Origin: Lysobacter panacisoli
Lineage (GTDB): Bacteria; Pseudomonadota; Gammaproteobacteria; Xanthomonadales; Xanthomonadaceae
Direction: 5' to 3'
Length of the DNA stretch: 64,000 nt
Assembly (NCBI RefSeq): GCF_009765165.1
Contig: NZ_VLNU01000001.1
Coordinates: 2,407,001-2,471,000, forward strand
Under the pieces are notes generated by a model that worked only from the letters and a program-made list of their open reading frames with translations, did not search any database and had not been told where the DNA came from. The number at the start of each line of letters is the position of its first letter. Position 1 is the stretch's first letter. Position numbers and translations under genes: made by a program. This document shows, one piece after another, positions 30,469 to 39,926 of the stretch.

Positions 30469-31452
30469 TCAGGCGGACGGGCCGGTGGCCGCGTCCTGCG
30501 CGTCGCGCGCGTCGTAGGCGTTGACGATGCGCGCCACCAGCGGGTGGCGCACGACGTCGCGCGATTCGAAGAAGGTGAAGCTGATGCCGTTGACGTTGCG
30601 CAGCACGTCCAGTGCGTCCTTGAGGCCGGACTTCTGGTGCTTGGGCAGGTCGATCTGGGTCAGGTCGCCGGTCACCACGGCGGTGCTGCCGTAGCCGATG
30701 CGGGTCAGGAACATCTTCATCTGCTCGATCGTGGTGTTCTGCGCTTCGTCGAGGATCACATACGCATCGTTAAGCGTTCGTCCGCGCATGTAAGCCAGCG
30801 GCGCGATCTCGATGACGTTCTTCTCGAGCAGCTTGACGACCTTCTCGACGCCGAGCATCTCGTACAGCGCGTCGTAGAGCGGACGAAGATAGGGGTCGAC
30901 CTTCTGGGTCAGATCGCCCGGCAGGAAACCGAGCTTCTCGCCGGCCTCGACCGCGGGGCGTACGAGTACCAGCCGCTGCACGCGCGCTTCGTTCAGCGCT
31001 TCCACCGCGCTGGCGACCGCGAGGAACGTCTTGCCGGTGCCGGCCGGGCCGATGCCGAAGTTGATGTCGTGCGTGGCGATCGCGTGCAGGTACTTCGCCT
31101 GGTTGATGCCGCGTCCGCGGATGGTTCCGCGCTTGACGCGGATCGCGACTTCCTGCGGTTCGGCGTCGTCGTTGGCGACGTTGTCGGCGTCGATCTCGGT
31201 CAGGCGCAGGTGGATCGATGGTTCGGTCAGCGTTTCTTCGGCGGCATCGCGCCAAAGGTCGCGCAGCAGCCGTTCCGCCTTGCCGACCGCGTCCTGCGGT
31301 CCGACGATGCGGAAGATGTTGCCGCGATTGGCGATCTCGACACCCAGGCGCAGTTCGATCATGCGCAGGTGGCCGTCGAAGGGGCCGCTGAGGTTGGCCA
31401 GGCGCTCGGTTTCGGCCGGCTCAAGGACGAATTCGGACGTGGTTCGGGTCAT
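30469..31452 (-). CDS. ybeZ: PhoH family protein (YbeZ)
   Basis: A 327-residue P-loop ATPase. The Walker A motif is GPAGTGKTFLA and the Walker B region is AYVILDEAQNTT. The N-terminal part before the ATPase domain is KH-like. YbeZ partners YbeY in RNA metabolism. The ATG at 31452 (MTRTTSEF) is preferred; the open frame extends 27 codons further upstream. In many relatives miaB lies directly upstream, but here miaB is 6 kb away. Confidence 0.95.
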   Translation of the reverse strand: MTRTTSEFVLEPAETERLANLSGPFDGHLRMIELRLGVEIANRGNIFRIVGPQDAVGKAERLLRDLWRDAAEETLTEPSIHLRLTEIDADNVANDDAEPQEVAIRVKRGTIRGRGINQAKYLHAIATHDINFGIGPAGTGKTFLAVASAVEALNEARVQRLVLVRPAVEAGEKLGFLPGDLTQKVDPYLRPLYDALYEMLGVEKVVKLLEKNVIEIAPLAYMRGRTLNDAYVILDEAQNTTIEQMKMFLTRIGYGSTAVVTGDLTQIDLPKHQKSGLKDALDVLRNVNGISFTFFESRDVVRHPLVARIVNAYDARDAQDAATGPSA

Positions 31453-31548
31453 CGGGGGGACCGGTCTTTCCGTGTCGGCACGGGACGCGCGGGTGCGCGC
31501 CGGGGGCAAACAGCTTGCGCCCGCGAGGCGCATTTCGCAAAGGGAAGG

Positions 31549-31782
31549 CTAGTGGCGACGTTCGCGCCGATGCGCAGCGAATGCACGCCACGACAGCCAC
31601 GCGCCGATCGCACCGAGCAGCAGCGAACCGATCAGCCACACCTGCATCACCGTGTCGGTCCACGCGTTCGGATCACGCGAGACGCGCATGAAAAAGCGCA
31701 GCAGTCCCAGCGCCGACAGTCCGCAGAACCACAACGCGAGCGCGCTGCGCTGGAGCAGGTTGGCGGGGCGTGGCGAGGGCAT
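31549..31782 (-). CDS. small two-helix membrane protein
   Basis: A 77-residue protein with two hydrophobic segments (around LALWFCGLSALGLLRF and VWLIGSLLLGAIGAWLSW) and a basic tail ending RRERRH. I do not recognise it. It lies 96 bases upstream of phoH on the same strand and may head that operon. ATG at 31782 is chosen over an upstream start. Confidence 0.55.
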   Translation of the reverse strand: MPSPRPANLLQRSALALWFCGLSALGLLRFFMRVSRDPNAWTDTVMQVWLIGSLLLGAIGAWLSWRAFAAHRRERRH

Positions 31783-31886
31783 GCGCGGGCTCCGGTCGGG
31801 GCGCCGCAAACGATAGGACAGAACGCGCCGGGGCCGTGTTGCAGGGCTGGGCGGCTGGCGGGGATCGACCGCTCGTCGGCTTGGGG

Positions 31887-31916
31887 TTGAAAACTAATTA
31901 AGCACGCAATTAAATA
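31887..31916 (+). promoter_or_regulatory. sigma-70-like promoter/operator of the tetR operon
   Basis: A strong match in an AT-rich island: -35 TTGAAA (31887-31892), a 17-base spacer and -10 TTAAAT (31910-31915). AATTAA occurs twice (31896-31901 and 31908-31913), one copy in the spacer and one over the -10. This would suit an operator for the TetR product. The predicted start of transcription falls on or just before the ATG at 31923, so the mRNA would be leaderless. Confidence 0.55.
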
Positions 31917-31922
31917 TTGGCC

Positions 31923-32603
31923 ATGAGTCCGAAAGCCCCGTCCGCCCCGCGTAAAAGCCCCGGTCGTCCGTCGAAAGGCCGCGCCCCCGGCCGCCCCGGT
32001 CCCGACAGTCCCGATCTGCGCGCGCGCCTGCTCGACGCCGCCATCGCGTGCTTCGTCCGCGAGGGCATCGCGGCGACGCCGCTGCGCGCGATCGCGGTGG
32101 AAGCGGGCGTCACGCCGGCCCTGCTCCACTACTACTTCGGCGACAAGGAACAGCTGAAGGAGGCGGTCATCTCCGAGCGAGTGCTGCCCGCATTCAACCA
32201 GTTGCGCGAGCCGCTGCTGAACGCCGGCGACGACGTGTGCGGGCTGGTCGCGGGCTTCGTCAACGGCGTCGGCCGGCTGGTCGCCGCGCATCCGTGGCTG
32301 CCGCCGCTGTGGGTGCGTGAGGTGTTGTGCGAAGGCGGCGCGCTGCGCGACGTGCTGTTCGAGCGCATCGGCCCGCAACTGCCGCAGATGATGACCGCGC
32401 GCTTCGCGCGGGCGCAGGCACGCGGCGAAATCAACGAAGACCTCGACCCGCGTCTGCTGATGGTGTCGCTGGTCGGACTCACGCTGTTCCCCGCAGCAGG
32501 CGCGCCGATCTGGCGTCGTCTGCTGCAGGCGGACGATCTCGACTTCGACGCGCTGCGCCGGCACACCCTCGCGTTGCTGGATCGCGGCCTGGGCATGGGC
32601 TGA
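31923..32603 (+). CDS. TetR family transcriptional regulator
   Basis: A 226-residue repressor-type protein. A basic, proline-rich N-terminal tail (about 30 residues) precedes the helix-turn-helix segment (IAATPLRAIAVEAGVTPALL, then HYYFGDKEQL). The C-terminal part resembles the CecR/YbiH ligand domain. It heads a block of an HlyD-like protein and an ABC exporter, as CecR does for YbhGFSR in E. coli, so it probably controls them and itself. ATG 31923 is chosen over a TTG 6 bases upstream. Confidence 0.9.
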   Translation: MSPKAPSAPRKSPGRPSKGRAPGRPGPDSPDLRARLLDAAIACFVREGIAATPLRAIAVEAGVTPALLHYYFGDKEQLKEAVISERVLPAFNQLREPLLNAGDDVCGLVAGFVNGVGRLVAAHPWLPPLWVREVLCEGGALRDVLFERIGPQLPQMMTARFARAQARGEINEDLDPRLLMVSLVGLTLFPAAGAPIWRRLLQADDLDFDALRRHTLALLDRGLGMG

Positions 32604-32606
32604 GAC

Positions 32607-33581
32607 ATGGACATGGCACGACACACCCCTCGCGTTCTCGCCCTTGCGCTGAGCGCATTCGCGCTGGTCGGCTGCGGTAACGAGCAACCACAGGCGCTGG
32701 GCACGCTGGAATGGGACCGCATCGCGTTGCCCGCGCCAGCGTCGGAGAAGATCGTCCGCATCGACGTGCGCGAAGGCCAGCAGGTCAAGGCGGGAACCCG
32801 CCTGCTGCAGCTGGAGCTGACGCGCACGCAGTCGCAACTGGATGCCCTGCAGGCGCAGGCGCGACAGGCCGGCGACGTGCTGGCCGAACTCGAAGCCGGA
32901 CCGCGCAGCGAGGAAATCGCGCGCGCGCGCGCGGCACTCGCCGCCGCGCAGGCCGAAGCCGCCGATGCGCGAGCGTATTACACGCGCCTGCAACCGCTCG
33001 GCCGCCAGCGCCTCGTCGCCGCGTCCGACGTCGACCGCGCCCGCGCCGCCGCCGGCAACGCCGAAGCGCAGGTCCGCGCCGCGCAGGCCGCGCTGCTCGA
33101 ACTCGAACGCGGCACGCGCATCGAACAGATCGCGCAGGGACGTTCCGCGCTCGCCGCGGCGCAGGCACAGGCCGCGGTCGAAGCGGTCACGCTGGAGAAG
33201 CTCGACCTGATCGCGCCACGCGCCGGCGTCATCGACAGCCTGCCGTACCGGCTCGGCGACCAGGCCCCGGTGGGTGCGCCGCTCGCGGTGATGCTGGTGG
33301 GCGACAAGCCCTACGCGCGCGTGTACGTCCCCGAACCGATCCGCGCGAACGTGCAGGTCGGCAGCGACGCGCGCGTGTTCCTCGATGGCCGCGACCAAGC
33401 GCTGCCCGGTCGCGTGCGCATGATCCGCAATGAACCCAGCTTCACGCCGTACTACGCGCTCACCGGCAAGGACGCGGCGCGGCTGAGTTACCTCGCCGAA
33501 GTGGAAATCACCGGTGGCGATTCCGCGAAACTGCCTGCCGGCGTGCCGGTGCGGGTCGAGTTCGCGGCGCGGGGGAAGTAA
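32607..33581 (+). CDS. HlyD/YbhG-like membrane fusion lipoprotein
   Basis: A 324-residue periplasmic adaptor. It has a lipoprotein-type signal with lipobox LVGC (cysteine near residue 24), a biotinyl-lipoyl-like half (IDVREGQQVKAGTRLLQLEL), and a long alanine/glutamine-rich coiled-coil hairpin (about residues 70-200). A barrel domain (LDLIAPRAGVIDSLPYRLGD) follows. It links the inner-membrane ABC exporter to an outer-membrane channel. It starts 3 bases after the tetR stop and ends 2 bases before the ATPase gene. Confidence 0.9.
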   Translation: MDMARHTPRVLALALSAFALVGCGNEQPQALGTLEWDRIALPAPASEKIVRIDVREGQQVKAGTRLLQLELTRTQSQLDALQAQARQAGDVLAELEAGPRSEEIARARAALAAAQAEAADARAYYTRLQPLGRQRLVAASDVDRARAAAGNAEAQVRAAQAALLELERGTRIEQIAQGRSALAAAQAQAAVEAVTLEKLDLIAPRAGVIDSLPYRLGDQAPVGAPLAVMLVGDKPYARVYVPEPIRANVQVGSDARVFLDGRDQALPGRVRMIRNEPSFTPYYALTGKDAARLSYLAEVEITGGDSAKLPAGVPVRVEFAARGK

Positions 33582-33583
33582 CC

Positions 33584-34537
33584 GTGGCCGACACCGACCT
33601 GGCGATCCGCGCGCGCGGGCTGACCAAGCGCTTCGGCGAACTGGTCGCGGTAGATCACGTCGACCTCAGCGTCCCGCGCGCGAACGTCTACGGCTTCCTT
33701 GGCCCGAACGGGTCCGGCAAGACCACCACGATCCGCATGCTGTGCGGTCTGCTCACGCCGACGCAGGGCGATGTCGAAGTGCTCGGCCTGCGCATCCCGG
33801 AGCAGGCGGAGGAGCTGCGTCGCCGCATCGGCTACATGACCCAGAAGTTCTCGCTGTTCGAGGACCTCACCGTGCGCGAGAACCTGGAATTCCTTGCCGC
33901 TGTGCAGGACATTCCGCGCGCACAGGCTGCGCGGCGCATCGACGAACTCGTCGTGCAGTACCACTTCCAGGATCGCCAGAAGCAACTCGCCGGCACGATG
34001 AGCGGCGGCCAGAAGCAGCGCCTCGCGCTGGCCGGTGCGGTTATCCAGGATCCCGAGCTGCTGTTCCTCGACGAACCGACCAGCGCGGTCGATCCGGAAT
34101 CGCGGCGCGATTTCTGGGAGAAGCTCTTCGACCTCGCCGATGCTGGCACGACCATCCTCGTCTCCACGCACTACATGGACGAAGCCGAGCGGTGCCACCG
34201 CATCGCCATCCTCGACCGTGGCGTACTCGTCGCCGACGGAACGCCCGACGAGCTGACGCGCGCGCTGGGCGGACGCACCGTGGAAGTGCTGGCCGCACAA
34301 CCGCGCAAGGCGCAACAACTTCTGGTCAACGTGCCGGGCGTGCTCAGCGTGGCGCAGATCGGCAATACGCTGCGCGTGCTCAACGAGCGCGACGGCGATG
34401 CGGCGGAACGCCTGCGCAGAGCGCTCGCCGACGCGGGGCTGGAAGCGCAGGTCGAGCCGTCGCATCCGAACCTCGAAGATGTGTTCGTTTCCTCCACGCG
34501 CGGTCGCGCCGAGCCGGCGCAGGAGCGCGCCGCATGA
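33584..34537 (+). CDS. ABC transporter ATP-binding protein (exporter, YbhF-like)
   Basis: A 317-residue ATPase. Walker A is GPNGSGKTT, the signature is MSGGQKQR, Walker B is LLFLDEPTSAVD and the switch histidine is in VSTHYMDEAE. It has a C-terminal extension typical of ABC-2 exporter subunits. It energises the permease encoded next, whose start overlaps its stop in ATGA. GTG start at 33584. Confidence 0.94.
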   Translation: MADTDLAIRARGLTKRFGELVAVDHVDLSVPRANVYGFLGPNGSGKTTTIRMLCGLLTPTQGDVEVLGLRIPEQAEELRRRIGYMTQKFSLFEDLTVRENLEFLAAVQDIPRAQAARRIDELVVQYHFQDRQKQLAGTMSGGQKQRLALAGAVIQDPELLFLDEPTSAVDPESRRDFWEKLFDLADAGTTILVSTHYMDEAERCHRIAILDRGVLVADGTPDELTRALGGRTVEVLAAQPRKAQQLLVNVPGVLSVAQIGNTLRVLNERDGDAAERLRRALADAGLEAQVEPSHPNLEDVFVSSTRGRAEPAQERAA

Positions 34538-35652
34538 GCCTGCGCCGCCTGTTCGCGATCGTGACGAAGGAGCTTCGCCAGATGCGCCGCGACCGCATCA
34601 CCCTGGCGATGATCGTCGGCATCCCGGTGATGCAGCTTGTGCTGTTCGGCTATGCGATCAACCTCAATCTGCGCGGCCTCGAAACCGGCATCGCCGACCA
34701 GGCCAATACCGCCGGCTCGCGCGCGGTGGTGATGGACATGGTCGCCACCGGTGTGATCGATCCGAGCGTCACCGCGAGCACGCCGCAGGAACTGATGGAA
34801 CACCTGCGTCGTGGCGAGATCAGCGTCGGCATCGTGATCCCGCCGGATTTCGAGCGTCGCCGATACGAGGGCCGCGAAGCCGTGCAGGTGCTGGTCGACG
34901 GCAGCGACACGGTGGTGCAGAGCGCGGCGGTGCAACTCGCGCAATTGCCGCTGGACAATCGCGCCACCGCGAACACGCGCCCGGCGCGCGACGGCACCGG
35001 GCAGCTCGCGGTCGGACAGATCAGCGTGGTGGCGTTCTACAACCCGGAGCGGCGCTCACCGATCAACATCGTGCCGGGCCTGATCGGCGTGATCCTGACC
35101 ATGACGATGGTGCTGTTCACCGGCGTCGCCATCGTGCGCGAACGCGAGCGCGGCAACATGGAACTGCTGATCGCCACGCCGTTGTCGCGCTCGGAGCTGA
35201 TGATCGGCAAGGTCCTGCCTTATGCCGCGATCGGCCTGGTGCAGACCACGGTGATCCTGCTGCTGGGCGTGTGGCTGTTCGAGGTACCGATACGCGGCAG
35301 CCTGCTCGACGTCTACTTCGCCGCGGTGCTGCTGATCTTCGCCAACCTCACTCTGGGCCTGCTGATCTCGACCAAGGCGCGCTCGCAGTTCCAGGCGATG
35401 CAGATGACGTTCTTCGTGTTCCTGCCGTCGATCCTGCTGTCGGGATTCATGTTCCCGTTCGCGGGCATGCCGAAGGTGGTGCAGTGGCTGGCCGAGGTCC
35501 TGCCCCTGACCCATTTCCTGCGGCTGATACGCGGGATCATGCTGCGCGGCGCCGGCCTGCTGGAATTGTGGCCGGAGGTGCTGGCACTGCTGGCGTTCAC
35601 CACGGTGATGATGACGGCCGCGATCCTGCGCTTCCGCAAGCGGTTGGACTGA
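34534..35652 (+). CDS. ABC-2 type permease (YbhS/YbhR-like)
   Basis: A 372-residue inner-membrane permease of the ABC-2 class. It has one N-terminal membrane helix (IVGIPVMQLVLFGYAI), a periplasmic domain to about residue 175, then about five helices, with the ERERGNMELLIATPLSRSEL segment that contacts the ATPase. Only one permease gene is present, so it probably forms a homodimer; E. coli has two (YbhS and YbhR). Likely cargo is drugs or toxic compounds, by analogy. Confidence 0.93.
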   Translation: MSLRRLFAIVTKELRQMRRDRITLAMIVGIPVMQLVLFGYAINLNLRGLETGIADQANTAGSRAVVMDMVATGVIDPSVTASTPQELMEHLRRGEISVGIVIPPDFERRRYEGREAVQVLVDGSDTVVQSAAVQLAQLPLDNRATANTRPARDGTGQLAVGQISVVAFYNPERRSPINIVPGLIGVILTMTMVLFTGVAIVRERERGNMELLIATPLSRSELMIGKVLPYAAIGLVQTTVILLLGVWLFEVPIRGSLLDVYFAAVLLIFANLTLGLLISTKARSQFQAMQMTFFVFLPSILLSGFMFPFAGMPKVVQWLAEVLPLTHFLRLIRGIMLRGAGLLELWPEVLALLAFTTVMMTAAILRFRKRLD

Positions 35653-35719
35653 TTTCGCACTTGCCTCCGGCGCCGGGTTTGCGCACAGTCCGGACACTTT
35701 CGGACATGTGGGGTAGGGG

Positions 35720-37381
35720 ATGCGCAAGCTCGCGTTGGCCGTGTCGGCGGCCCTGGTGGCGATGTCGGGAACCGCGTTTGCGGCGAAGGTCACAGTGCTC
35801 AGCGCCGCGAAGATCCACACCCTCGACACGGCGCATCCCGCCGCGCAGGCGATGGCCTACGACGACGGCGGTCGCATCCTCGCGCTGGGCGATACCGCCA
35901 CGCTGCTGAGGTCCTACCCGAAGGCGCAGCGACTGGACCTGGGCGCGGCCACGGTGATTCCTGGCCTGATCGACGCACACGCGCATGTGGCCGGGCTCGG
36001 CATGACCATGCTCAGCGCGGATCTGGTCGGGGCGCAGAGCAAGGAAGAGGTCCTGCAGCGCCTGCAGGCGTTCGCGAAGCAGTTGCCCGATGGCGCATGG
36101 CTGATCGGTCGTGGCTGGGACCAGAACGACTGGCCCGAGAAGCGCTTCCCGAGCGCGGCCGATCTCGACGCGGCCTTCCCCGATCGTCCGGTCTGGCTGG
36201 AACGCATCGATGGCCACGCCGGTTGGGCCAACACCGCCGCGATGCGCGCGGTGACGCGCGATCTCTCCGGCGAGTGGCAGCCCGACGGCGGCCGCATCGA
36301 ACGCGGCGCGTCGAAGCGTCCGACCGGCATCTTCGTCGACGGCGCGATGGCGCTGGTCGACCAGGCCCGTCCACCGCTCGATGAAGCCACCGCCGAACGC
36401 GCGCTGTCGCTGGGCATGCAAGCCGCCGTCGAGCATGGCCTCACCGGCGTGCACGACGCCGGCGTGAGCCTGGCCGAACTCAAGCGCTACCAGCGCCTGG
36501 CCGATCGCGGCGCGATGCCGTTGCGCATCACCGCGATGGCGGACGGCAACGGCGAAGCGCTGGCGTCGCTGTGCAGCACCGGCCTGTATCGCCACAAGTC
36601 CGGGCGCCTGCAGATGCGCACGGTGAAGCTGTACGCCGACGGCGCGCTCGGCAGTCGCGGCGCGGCGATGCTGCAGGAATACAGCGACGACCACGGCAAC
36701 CTTGGCCTGATGGTGATGTCGCCCGAGCAGATCGCCGTCGCGGTCGACAAGGCCAAGCGCTGCGGCGTGCAGGTCGCCACGCATGCGATCGGCGACCGAG
36801 GCAACCGCGTCGTGCTCGAAATCTACGCCAAGGCGCTCGGCAACGACGCTGCGACCGACCACCGCTGGCGCATCGAACACGCTCAGGTTCTGTCGAAGCA
36901 GGACCTGCCGCGCCTGGCGCAACTGCACGTGATCGCCTCGATGCAGCCCACGCACGCGACCAGCGACATGCCGTGGGCGGAAGACCGCGTGGGCGCGGAG
37001 CGCATCATCGGCGCGTACGCATGGCGCCGGTTGCGCGACAGTGGCGCGCGCCTGGCGCTGGGTTCGGATTTCCCGGTCGAATCGGTCGATCCACGCTTCG
37101 GTCTTTATGCCGCCGCGACGCGCACCGACGCGCAGGGACTGCCGGCCGGCGGGTGGTATCCGCAGGAGAAGCTCACCGCGTTCGAAGCGCTGCGCGGCTT
37201 CACCCTCGACGCTGCCTACGCCGGCTTCGCGGAGGCGGAAGTCGGCAGCCTGGAAGCCGGCAAGCGCGCGGATTTCGTCGTGCTGACGCAGGACCCGCTG
37301 GGCATCGATCCGGGCAAGCTGCGCGATGTCACCGTGCAGGCGACCTACGTGGACGGCAAGGCGGTCTACACGGCGAAGTGA
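35720..37381 (+). CDS. exported amidohydrolase (YtcJ-like, amidohydrolase 3 family)
   Basis: A 553-residue metal-dependent hydrolase with a signal peptide (cleavage near AFAAK). Metal-binding motifs include DAHAHVAG (HxH type), THAIGDRGN, RIEHAQVL and GSDFPVE. Family members hydrolyse C-N bonds in amides or N-substituted compounds. The substrate cannot be read from sequence. It begins 67 bases after the exporter permease and may share its transcript. Confidence 0.9.
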   Translation: MRKLALAVSAALVAMSGTAFAAKVTVLSAAKIHTLDTAHPAAQAMAYDDGGRILALGDTATLLRSYPKAQRLDLGAATVIPGLIDAHAHVAGLGMTMLSADLVGAQSKEEVLQRLQAFAKQLPDGAWLIGRGWDQNDWPEKRFPSAADLDAAFPDRPVWLERIDGHAGWANTAAMRAVTRDLSGEWQPDGGRIERGASKRPTGIFVDGAMALVDQARPPLDEATAERALSLGMQAAVEHGLTGVHDAGVSLAELKRYQRLADRGAMPLRITAMADGNGEALASLCSTGLYRHKSGRLQMRTVKLYADGALGSRGAAMLQEYSDDHGNLGLMVMSPEQIAVAVDKAKRCGVQVATHAIGDRGNRVVLEIYAKALGNDAATDHRWRIEHAQVLSKQDLPRLAQLHVIASMQPTHATSDMPWAEDRVGAERIIGAYAWRRLRDSGARLALGSDFPVESVDPRFGLYAAATRTDAQGLPAGGWYPQEKLTAFEALRGFTLDAAYAGFAEAEVGSLEAGKRADFVVLTQDPLGIDPGKLRDVTVQATYVDGKAVYTAK

Positions 37382-37391
37382 TGTCGCGATG

Positions 37392-37415
37392 CCGTCCGCG
37401 CATCAACGCGGACGG
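37392..37415. terminator. hairpin between convergent amidohydrolase and miaB genes
   Basis: A perfect 9-bp stem (CCGTCCGCG and CGCGGACGG) with loop CATCAA, in the 77-base gap between two stops. No U-tract; a shared terminator is likely. Confidence 0.55.
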
Positions 37416-37458
37416 AATTCGCTTGAAGGACCCGGGCCACGGAACGTGCCGGTGCGTC

Positions 37459-38853
37459 TCAGACGACGGGCTCGTCCTGCGTCGCCACGCGTGCGCGCAG
37501 CGAGTTGCTCATCGCTTCGGTGATGACGACATCGACGAACTGACCGACCAGGCGCGGATTGCCGGGGAAATTCACCGAGCGCATGTTCTCGGTCTTGCCA
37601 GTCAGCTCGTTCGGATTCTTCTTCGACGGACCTTCCACCAGCACGGTCTGCACGCTGCCGACCATCGCATCGGAGATCGAACGCGCGTGCGCGTTGATGT
37701 GCGCCTGCAGGCGCGAGAGGCGCGCGTGCTTTTCCTCGCTGGAGACGTTGTCCTCCAGGTCCGCGGCCGGCGTGCCCGGGCGGCGCGAGTAGATGAAGGA
37801 GAACGACTGGTCGAAGCCGACGTCCTCGATCAGCTTCATGGTCTTCTCGAAATCCGCGTCGCTTTCGCCGGGGAAGCCGACGATGAAGTCGGAGGAGATC
37901 GAGATGTCCGGGCGCACCGCGCGCAGCTTGCGGATCTTCTGCTTGAACTCAAGCGCGGTGTAGCCGCGCTTCATCGCCGAGAGGACGCGGTCGCTGCCGG
38001 CCTGCACGGGCAAATGCAGGTAGTTGGCGAGCTTGGGCACGTCGCGGTAGGCCTCGATCAGCGAATCGGAGAACTCCAGCGGATGCGAGGTGGTGAAGCG
38101 GATGCGACCCACGCCCTCGATCTCGGCGATGGTGCGGATCAGCAGGCCGAGGTCGGCGACCTCGCCATCACCCAACGGCCCGCGATACGCGTTGACGTTC
38201 TGGCCAAGCAGGTTGATCTCGCGCACGCCCTGCGCGGCGAGATCGGCGACTTCCACCAGTACGTCCTCGAACGGACGACTGATTTCCTCGCCGCGGGTGT
38301 AGGGCACCACGCAGAACGAGCAGTACTTGCTGCAGCCTTCCATGATCGAGACGAACGCGGTCGGGCCTTCGGCGCGCGGCTCGGGCAGGCGGTCGAACTT
38401 CTCGATCTCGGGGAAGGAGATGTCGACCTGCGGCAGGCCGGTGTCGCGCCGTGCCTGGATCAGTTCGGGCAGGCGATGCAGGGTCTGCGGACCGAACACG
38501 AGGTCGACGAAGGGCGCGCGCTTCACGATCGCCTCGCCTTCCTGCGACGCGACGCAACCGCCGACGCCGATCACCACCGGCTTGTCGCCCTGCTTGAGCG
38601 ATTTCCAGCGGCCGAGCTGGCTGAACACCTTCTCCTGCGCCTTCTCGCGGATCGAGCAGGTGTTGATCAGGATGACGTCGGCTTCCTCGACGTTGTCTGT
38701 CAGCTCAAGGCCATCGCTGGCGGCGAGCACGTCGGCCATCTTGGCCGAGTCGTACTCGTTCATCTGGCACCCGTGGGTCTGGATGAAGAGCTTGCGGGGC
38801 GTCGCGGCGTCGTCGGTGCCGCGCTTGGCGGCCGGGGTCGTGGTCTGGCTCAT
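37459..38853 (-). CDS. miaB: tRNA-2-methylthio-N6-isopentenyladenosine synthase MiaB
   Basis: A 464-residue radical-SAM methylthiotransferase that adds the 2-methylthio group at A37 of some tRNAs. The N-terminal domain carries the second iron-sulfur cluster ligands ([27 protein letters not shown]). The radical-SAM CxxxCxxC is CSKYCSFC, and a TRAM domain ends the protein. ATG 38853 is chosen (MSQTTTPAA). In many proteobacteria it precedes phoH-ybeY; here an exporter block lies between them. Confidence 0.96.
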   Translation of the reverse strand: MSQTTTPAAKRGTDDAATPRKLFIQTHGCQMNEYDSAKMADVLAASDGLELTDNVEEADVILINTCSIREKAQEKVFSQLGRWKSLKQGDKPVVIGVGGCVASQEGEAIVKRAPFVDLVFGPQTLHRLPELIQARRDTGLPQVDISFPEIEKFDRLPEPRAEGPTAFVSIMEGCSKYCSFCVVPYTRGEEISRPFEDVLVEVADLAAQGVREINLLGQNVNAYRGPLGDGEVADLGLLIRTIAEIEGVGRIRFTTSHPLEFSDSLIEAYRDVPKLANYLHLPVQAGSDRVLSAMKRGYTALEFKQKIRKLRAVRPDISISSDFIVGFPGESDADFEKTMKLIEDVGFDQSFSFIYSRRPGTPAADLEDNVSSEEKHARLSRLQAHINAHARSISDAMVGSVQTVLVEGPSKKNPNELTGKTENMRSVNFPGNPRLVGQFVDVVITEAMSNSLRARVATQDEPVV

Positions 38854-38993
38854 CTGGCTCGATCCGGGAGGGGCGGCGGTTATTCCGCGCCGGAGGGGGC
38901 GCATTCTACAGGCCGGGGCAGGGCGCGGACCGCGTTTGCTGAGGCGAGGGCAGGAGAGAGGGCGCGCGACCGCGCCGGCGGGACCCGCAATCC

Positions 38994-39782
38994 GTGAAGG
39001 CAGGCTTGGCATGGCTGGGACTGGCGTGGCTGCTGGCGTTCGCGCCGGCGTTCGCGCAGAACCCGGGGGCTTCGAGCGGCGTATCCCAACCCAGTCGTCC
39101 GTCCCTGCCGGGGCGCGACCTGGGCTACGTGCGCACCGCGACGGTCGGGGATCCGCTGTCGCCCGTCCCGGCGACCGGCGCCGGCGACTTTCCGATCTCC
39201 CTGCGCACGGCCCAGGGCGAGGTCTTCACCTACGTCGAGGACGGCGTCGTCCACTACAGCAGTCAGCGCCCCGCGCGGCGTGCCGGCATGGGGCGGGTGA
39301 CGCGCATGCGCTACACCTACCTGGAAACCTGCTTCGCCTGCGCCATCCAGCCCGGGGTGGACTTCGGCACGATCCGGCTCAACACCGACGCCTACCGGGC
39401 CGAGATCAGCGCCGCCGCGCGCGACTACGGCGTGGATGAGGCGGTGGTGCGGGCCGTCATCCACGCGGAATCGGCCTACAACCCGCGCGCGATCTCGCGG
39501 GTTGGGGCGCAGGGGCTGATGCAATTGATGCCGGCGACGGCACGCCGGTTCGGCGTGGCCAACGTGTTCGACAGCGGCCAGAACATTCGCGGCGGCGTGC
39601 AATACCTGGCGTGGCTGCTCAAGCGCTTCAACAACAACCTGACCCTCGCCGCCGCCGGCTACAACGCGGGCGAAGGCGCGGTCGATCGCTACAAAGGAGT
39701 GCCGCCGTACGACGAGACCCAGCGTTACGTCGAGCGCGTGGCGGTGCTGGCCGAACGCTACCGGAGCGCGAAGGCGCGCTAG
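38994..39782 (+). CDS. lytic transglycosylase (SLT domain), first of a tandem pair
   Basis: A 262-residue exported murein hydrolase. A signal peptide ends near AFAQN. Residues about 70-140 form a small module ([13 protein letters not shown], then CFAC, then DFGTIRLNT). The SLT domain follows, with the catalytic glutamate in [10 protein letters not shown], then [13 protein letters not shown] and [11 protein letters not shown]. It cuts glycan strands of peptidoglycan. GTG start at 38994. It is divergent from miaB across 140 bases that must hold both promoters. Confidence 0.9.
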   Translation: MKAGLAWLGLAWLLAFAPAFAQNPGASSGVSQPSRPSLPGRDLGYVRTATVGDPLSPVPATGAGDFPISLRTAQGEVFTYVEDGVVHYSSQRPARRAGMGRVTRMRYTYLETCFACAIQPGVDFGTIRLNTDAYRAEISAAARDYGVDEAVVRAVIHAESAYNPRAISRVGAQGLMQLMPATARRFGVANVFDSGQNIRGGVQYLAWLLKRFNNNLTLAAAGYNAGEGAVDRYKGVPPYDETQRYVERVAVLAERYRSAKAR

Positions 39783-39926
39783 GAACAGGATGGACAGGGG
39801 AGCAGTGGGCGGACCGGGCACCGGATCCCGCCGGATCGGGGCAGGGTGCGGGAGCGGTCACGTTTCCCGCACCCCAGTCCGATCAAGGACTTGTGAAGGT
39901 CACGGAGACAGGACACACTCGCCGCC

